Made by a program: the position numbers and the translations under genes
Assembly (NCBI GenBank): GCA_025353045.1
Contig: JANXRK010000021.1
Coordinates: forward strand, 1-9,812
Length of the DNA stretch: 9,812 nt
Direction: 5' to 3'
Source of the DNA: Candidatus Tayloriibacteriota bacterium
Lineage (GTDB): Bacteria; Patescibacteriota; Minisyncoccia; Phycocordibacterales; PALSA-1337
Part shown: positions 7,989-9,812 of the stretch, piece by piece
Position numbering within the stretch: position 1 is the stretch's first letter
Layout: every line of letters starts with the position of its first letter
Notes under the pieces: generated by a model
What the model saw: the letters and a program-made list of their open reading frames with translations, nothing else
Told to the model about the DNA's origin: nothing
Databases searched by the model: none

Positions 7989-7997
7989 AGTATATCA
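7989..7997 (-). promoter_or_regulatory. Extended -10 element before the membrane-protein/rodA gene pair
   Basis: TGATATACT on the minus strand (7997 down to 7989) matches an extended -10 element (TGnTATACT). It ends 7 nt before the ATG at 7981, so transcription would begin at or next to the start codon. It would let the gene pair be expressed independently of the rRNA operon just upstream. No terminator hairpin is visible in the 40 nt between 5S and this gene, so read-through is also possible. Confidence 0.45.
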
Positions 7998-8021
7998 GAA
8001 TTTTGTTTTAATTAAATGTTT

Positions 8022-8135
8022 TGTACTGGCGACTAGCTACTTTCCCCTTCATATGAGTATCATCGCCGCAACTGCGTTTCACTTCCGTGTTCGGAATGGG
8101 AACGGGTGTTTCCACAGCGCCAAATCACCAGAACA
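8022..8135 (-). rRNA. rrf: 5S ribosomal RNA
   Basis: On the minus strand this about 114-nt stretch has the 5S layout. Its ends pair as helix I (TGTTCTGGTG at the 5' end with CGCCAGTACA at the 3' end, one T-T mismatch). It contains the conserved loop sequence CCGAAC and the segment GAAGTGAAACGC. It follows 23S by about 75 nt, the normal bacterial 23S-5S order. The ends are set from the helix I pairing and could move by a nucleotide or two. Confidence 0.95.
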
Positions 8136-8209
8136 AAAAATTCAATTTCAATCAGTTTTATTTTGAGAAAGGTATTGTATAAGTTACAGACAAGTAATTG
8201 TGGTTCGTA
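8136..8209 (-). other. 23S-5S internal spacer
   Basis: This AT-rich spacer of about 74 nt separates the 23S 3' end from the 5S 5' end. No tRNA gene, promoter or terminator is recognisable in it. It presumably carries processing sites of the common rRNA transcript. Confidence 0.6.
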
Positions 8210-8505
8210 AATTTCCTAACAGGATCGACGGATTAGTACTTCTCGGCTCAACATATTACTATGCGTACACCTAAAGCCTATCAACGTAATCATCTCTTAC
8301 GGGTCTCAAACGATTCCTAATCTTGGGGTTGGCTTCCTTCTTAGATGCTTTCAGAAGTTATCCATTCCCGACATAGCTACACTGCGGTGCCCTTGGCAGG
8401 ACAGCAGTCACACCAGAGGTCAGTTCAACTCGGTCCTCTCGTACTAGAGTCAAATCCCCTCAAGAATCAACGCCTGCAGTAGATAGGAGACCAACCTGTC
8501 TCACG

Positions 8506-8831
8506 CTTGTTATCATAGATTACTCTATGCAATGGACTATAGCTTCATCCAGCTTTGCTGGATTGTTAACGTTTAGTCTCTACGGGTGACTTTTACATCT
8601 TCCCTCGATATCATCCGTTTTCTGCGGACTTCACCGATACTAGTTAACTTGATCTATTCTCTGTTACCAGAGATGACCGCCGTGTTTGATTGATCTACTT
8701 CCTATACTTTTATTTTGTATAAATTCTTAGTCTATACTTTTCTTAAACGAAAAACTCGAAGTGATTCAGACTGTTCAACAGTCGAAATCCTTGCGCTAAA
8801 TATATAGCGTCTTGGACCGTTCAACTTCTGA
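8506..8831 (-). ncRNA. Group I intron in 23S rRNA after position U2593 (E. coli numbering)
   Basis: A 326-nt insertion splits GACCGT from CGTGAGACAG. The 5' exon ends in U (8832) and the insertion ends in G (8506). Core helices can be seen. P1 is a 9-bp stem of exon/intron GACCGTTCA with TGAACGGTC (8837-8829 with 8823-8815). P3 pairs GTTAAC (8648-8643) with GTTAAC (8570-8565). P7 pairs GAGACTA (8580-8574, A8579 bulged) with TAGTCC (8539-8534). P8 is ATCCAGC-AAA-GCTGGAT (8563-8547), followed by a J8/7-like GAAGCTA. P9 is CATAGA-GTAA-TCTATG (8529-8514). A peripheral hairpin TCTCTG-GTAA-CAGAGA (8673-8658) also has a GNRA loop. There is no open reading frame. Site 2593 is a known group I intron site: the intron encoding I-CreI in algal chloroplast LSU rRNA sits there. 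The one departure is a U-A rather than U-G pair at the 5' splice site. Confidence 0.88.
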
Positions 8832-9494
8832 ACGGTCTGAACCCAGCTCGCGTAACTTTTTAATTGGCGAACAGCCAAACCCTTGGAAGCTTCTCCACCT
8901 CCAGGATAAGTTGAGCCGACATCGAGGTGCCGAACTGCGCCGTCGCTATGAACGCTTAGGCGCAACCAGCCTGTTATCCCTAGAGTAGCTTTTATCCGAT
9001 AATCCTTCGCCGCGTCTAATACGTACGATCGGTTCACTATGTTCCGCTTTCGCGTCTGTTTGACAAGTACGTCTTACAGTCAAGCCAGCTTATGCCATTA
9101 CACTATCGGCACGGTTTCCATTCGCGCCTAGCTGACCTTAATAAACTCCTCCGTTACTTTTTAGGAGGATAGCGCCCCACTAAAACTGCCCGCCAGATTC
9201 TGTCTCTCGTCGTTTTTGCCGTCGAGGTTAGAGTATATATTTTTTAAGAATGGTATTTCACTTGCGGATCCACTTATCCCGAAAGATAAACTTCAATTCC
9301 TCCCATCTACGCTACGCATAAAAAACATATAATCAAAATCAAGTTGCAGTAAAGCTTCTAGGGTCTTTTCGTCTAACTGCAGGTAATCGGCATCTTCACC
9401 GATACTGTATTTTCACCGAGCAAGTCTCCGAGACAGTTCTCCAGACATTACACTATTCGTGCGCGTCAGAACTTACCTGACAAGGAATTTCGCT

Positions 9495-9713
9495 CTACTA
9501 TTCCTTTAAGCACAGTAGGACTCTATCTTCATCCTCACCTTACGGAGATCGGATGCGTGGGGTTGGTCTCTATTTACCCACATGGACTCAACAATTAATT
9601 ACTTAATCGTAGGTAGCTTGTTTATGTAATGTTTTAATCTAGTTTATCTAAACGTCCACTTTTGCTATATAACAGTCCTAGTCCGTTCCGATTCGTCCGA
9701 AGACAAACCGGAA
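9495..9713 (-). ncRNA. Probable group I intron in 23S rRNA after position U1931 (E. coli numbering)
   Basis: A 219-nt insertion splits CCTAAGGT from AGCGAAATT. The 5' exon ends in U (9714) and the insertion ends in G (9495). Near its 3' end, AAGATAGAGTCC (9529-9518) closely resembles the group I J8/7-P7 element. P7 can form from AGAGAC (9571-9566) with GTCCT (9521-9517) and the usual bulged A, although the next two inner pairs are mismatched. P8 is CATCC with GGATG (inside 9555-9530). A terminal stem CTACT/AGTAG leads to the final G. The 5' end forms a 12-bp hairpin with a C(UUCG)G loop (9713-9686). The exon AAGGU can alternatively pair with GUCUU (9704-9700), which would give the usual U-G at the splice site. 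Position 1931 is a documented bacterial group I site (Thermotoga, Simkania). It has no ORF and is very short, so the subgroup is unresolved. Confidence 0.78.
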
Positions 9714-9759
<46 letters not shown>

Positions 9760-9812
9760 TCCAGAGCTTGCACCCTAGACTTTCACCTTTCCGCATTGGT
9801 CACGTGTCACAC

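Noticed and set aside
7982..8021. Rho-independent terminator after 5S rRNA
   Set aside because: The gap holds AT-rich sequence with a short TTTAATTAAA palindrome but no GC stem followed by a T run on the minus strand.
8732..9037. A 101-codon open frame on the minus strand across the 23S exon and intron
   Set aside because: Most of it translates conserved 23S rRNA exon sequence and then the 5' half of the intron; it has no LAGLIDADG, HNH or GIY-YIG motif, so it is not a homing endonuclease.
8506..9713. The 23S gene might be a broken pseudogene because of its two large insertions
   Set aside because: Both insertions fall exactly at known intron sites with U before and G at the end, and all flanking conserved rRNA sequence is intact and of normal length.

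Overview
The window looks like part of a chromosome from a low-GC bacterium of the Candidate Phyla Radiation (Patescibacteria, probably a Parcubacteria lineage). That placement is inferred from the protein families, compact gene packing, a near absence of Shine-Dalgarno sequences, and a 23S rRNA gene interrupted by introns, which is known to be common in this group. No taxonomic search was possible.

Layout. Positions 21-4841 (minus strand) hold a gene run read right to left: a membrane polyprenyl-phosphate sugar-1-phosphate transferase, an NAD-dependent sugar epimerase/dehydratase, secD, secF, and a 48-residue small ORF just after secF. At about 4842-4901 is a divergent promoter region, and a GT4 glycosyltransferase runs rightward (4902-6083). 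Its end overlaps by 14 bp the convergent rodA-type gene (6070-7203, minus). Upstream of that gene, 1 nt away, is a single-pass Cys-motif membrane protein of unknown function (7205-7981, minus). Then come 5S rRNA (about 8022-8135) and the 3' part of 23S rRNA (about 8210 to the window end), both on the minus strand; the 23S gene continues outside the window.

The most interesting part is the 23S gene. It carries two insertions absent from ordinary bacterial 23S. One, of 219 nt, lies exactly after the position equivalent to E. coli U1931. The other, of 326 nt, lies exactly after U2593. In both cases the upstream exon ends in U and the insertion ends in G, as group I introns require. The 326-nt insertion shows a clear group I core (P1, P3, P7 with bulged A, P8, P9). 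The 219-nt one has a recognisable but weaker core. Neither holds a homing-endonuclease gene. Both sites are in functional centres (helix 69/71 and the peptidyl-transferase-proximal helix 93), so removal is presumably needed for a working ribosome.

Functionally the protein genes fit cell-envelope building: a glycan initiator (sugar transferase), a nucleotide-sugar modifying enzyme and a glycosyltransferase for a surface polysaccharide; a RodA/FtsW peptidoglycan polymerase; and the SecDF accessory pair of the protein export channel. Several starts are preceded within 6-9 nt by a -10-like hexamer and have no Shine-Dalgarno, which suggests leaderless transcripts.
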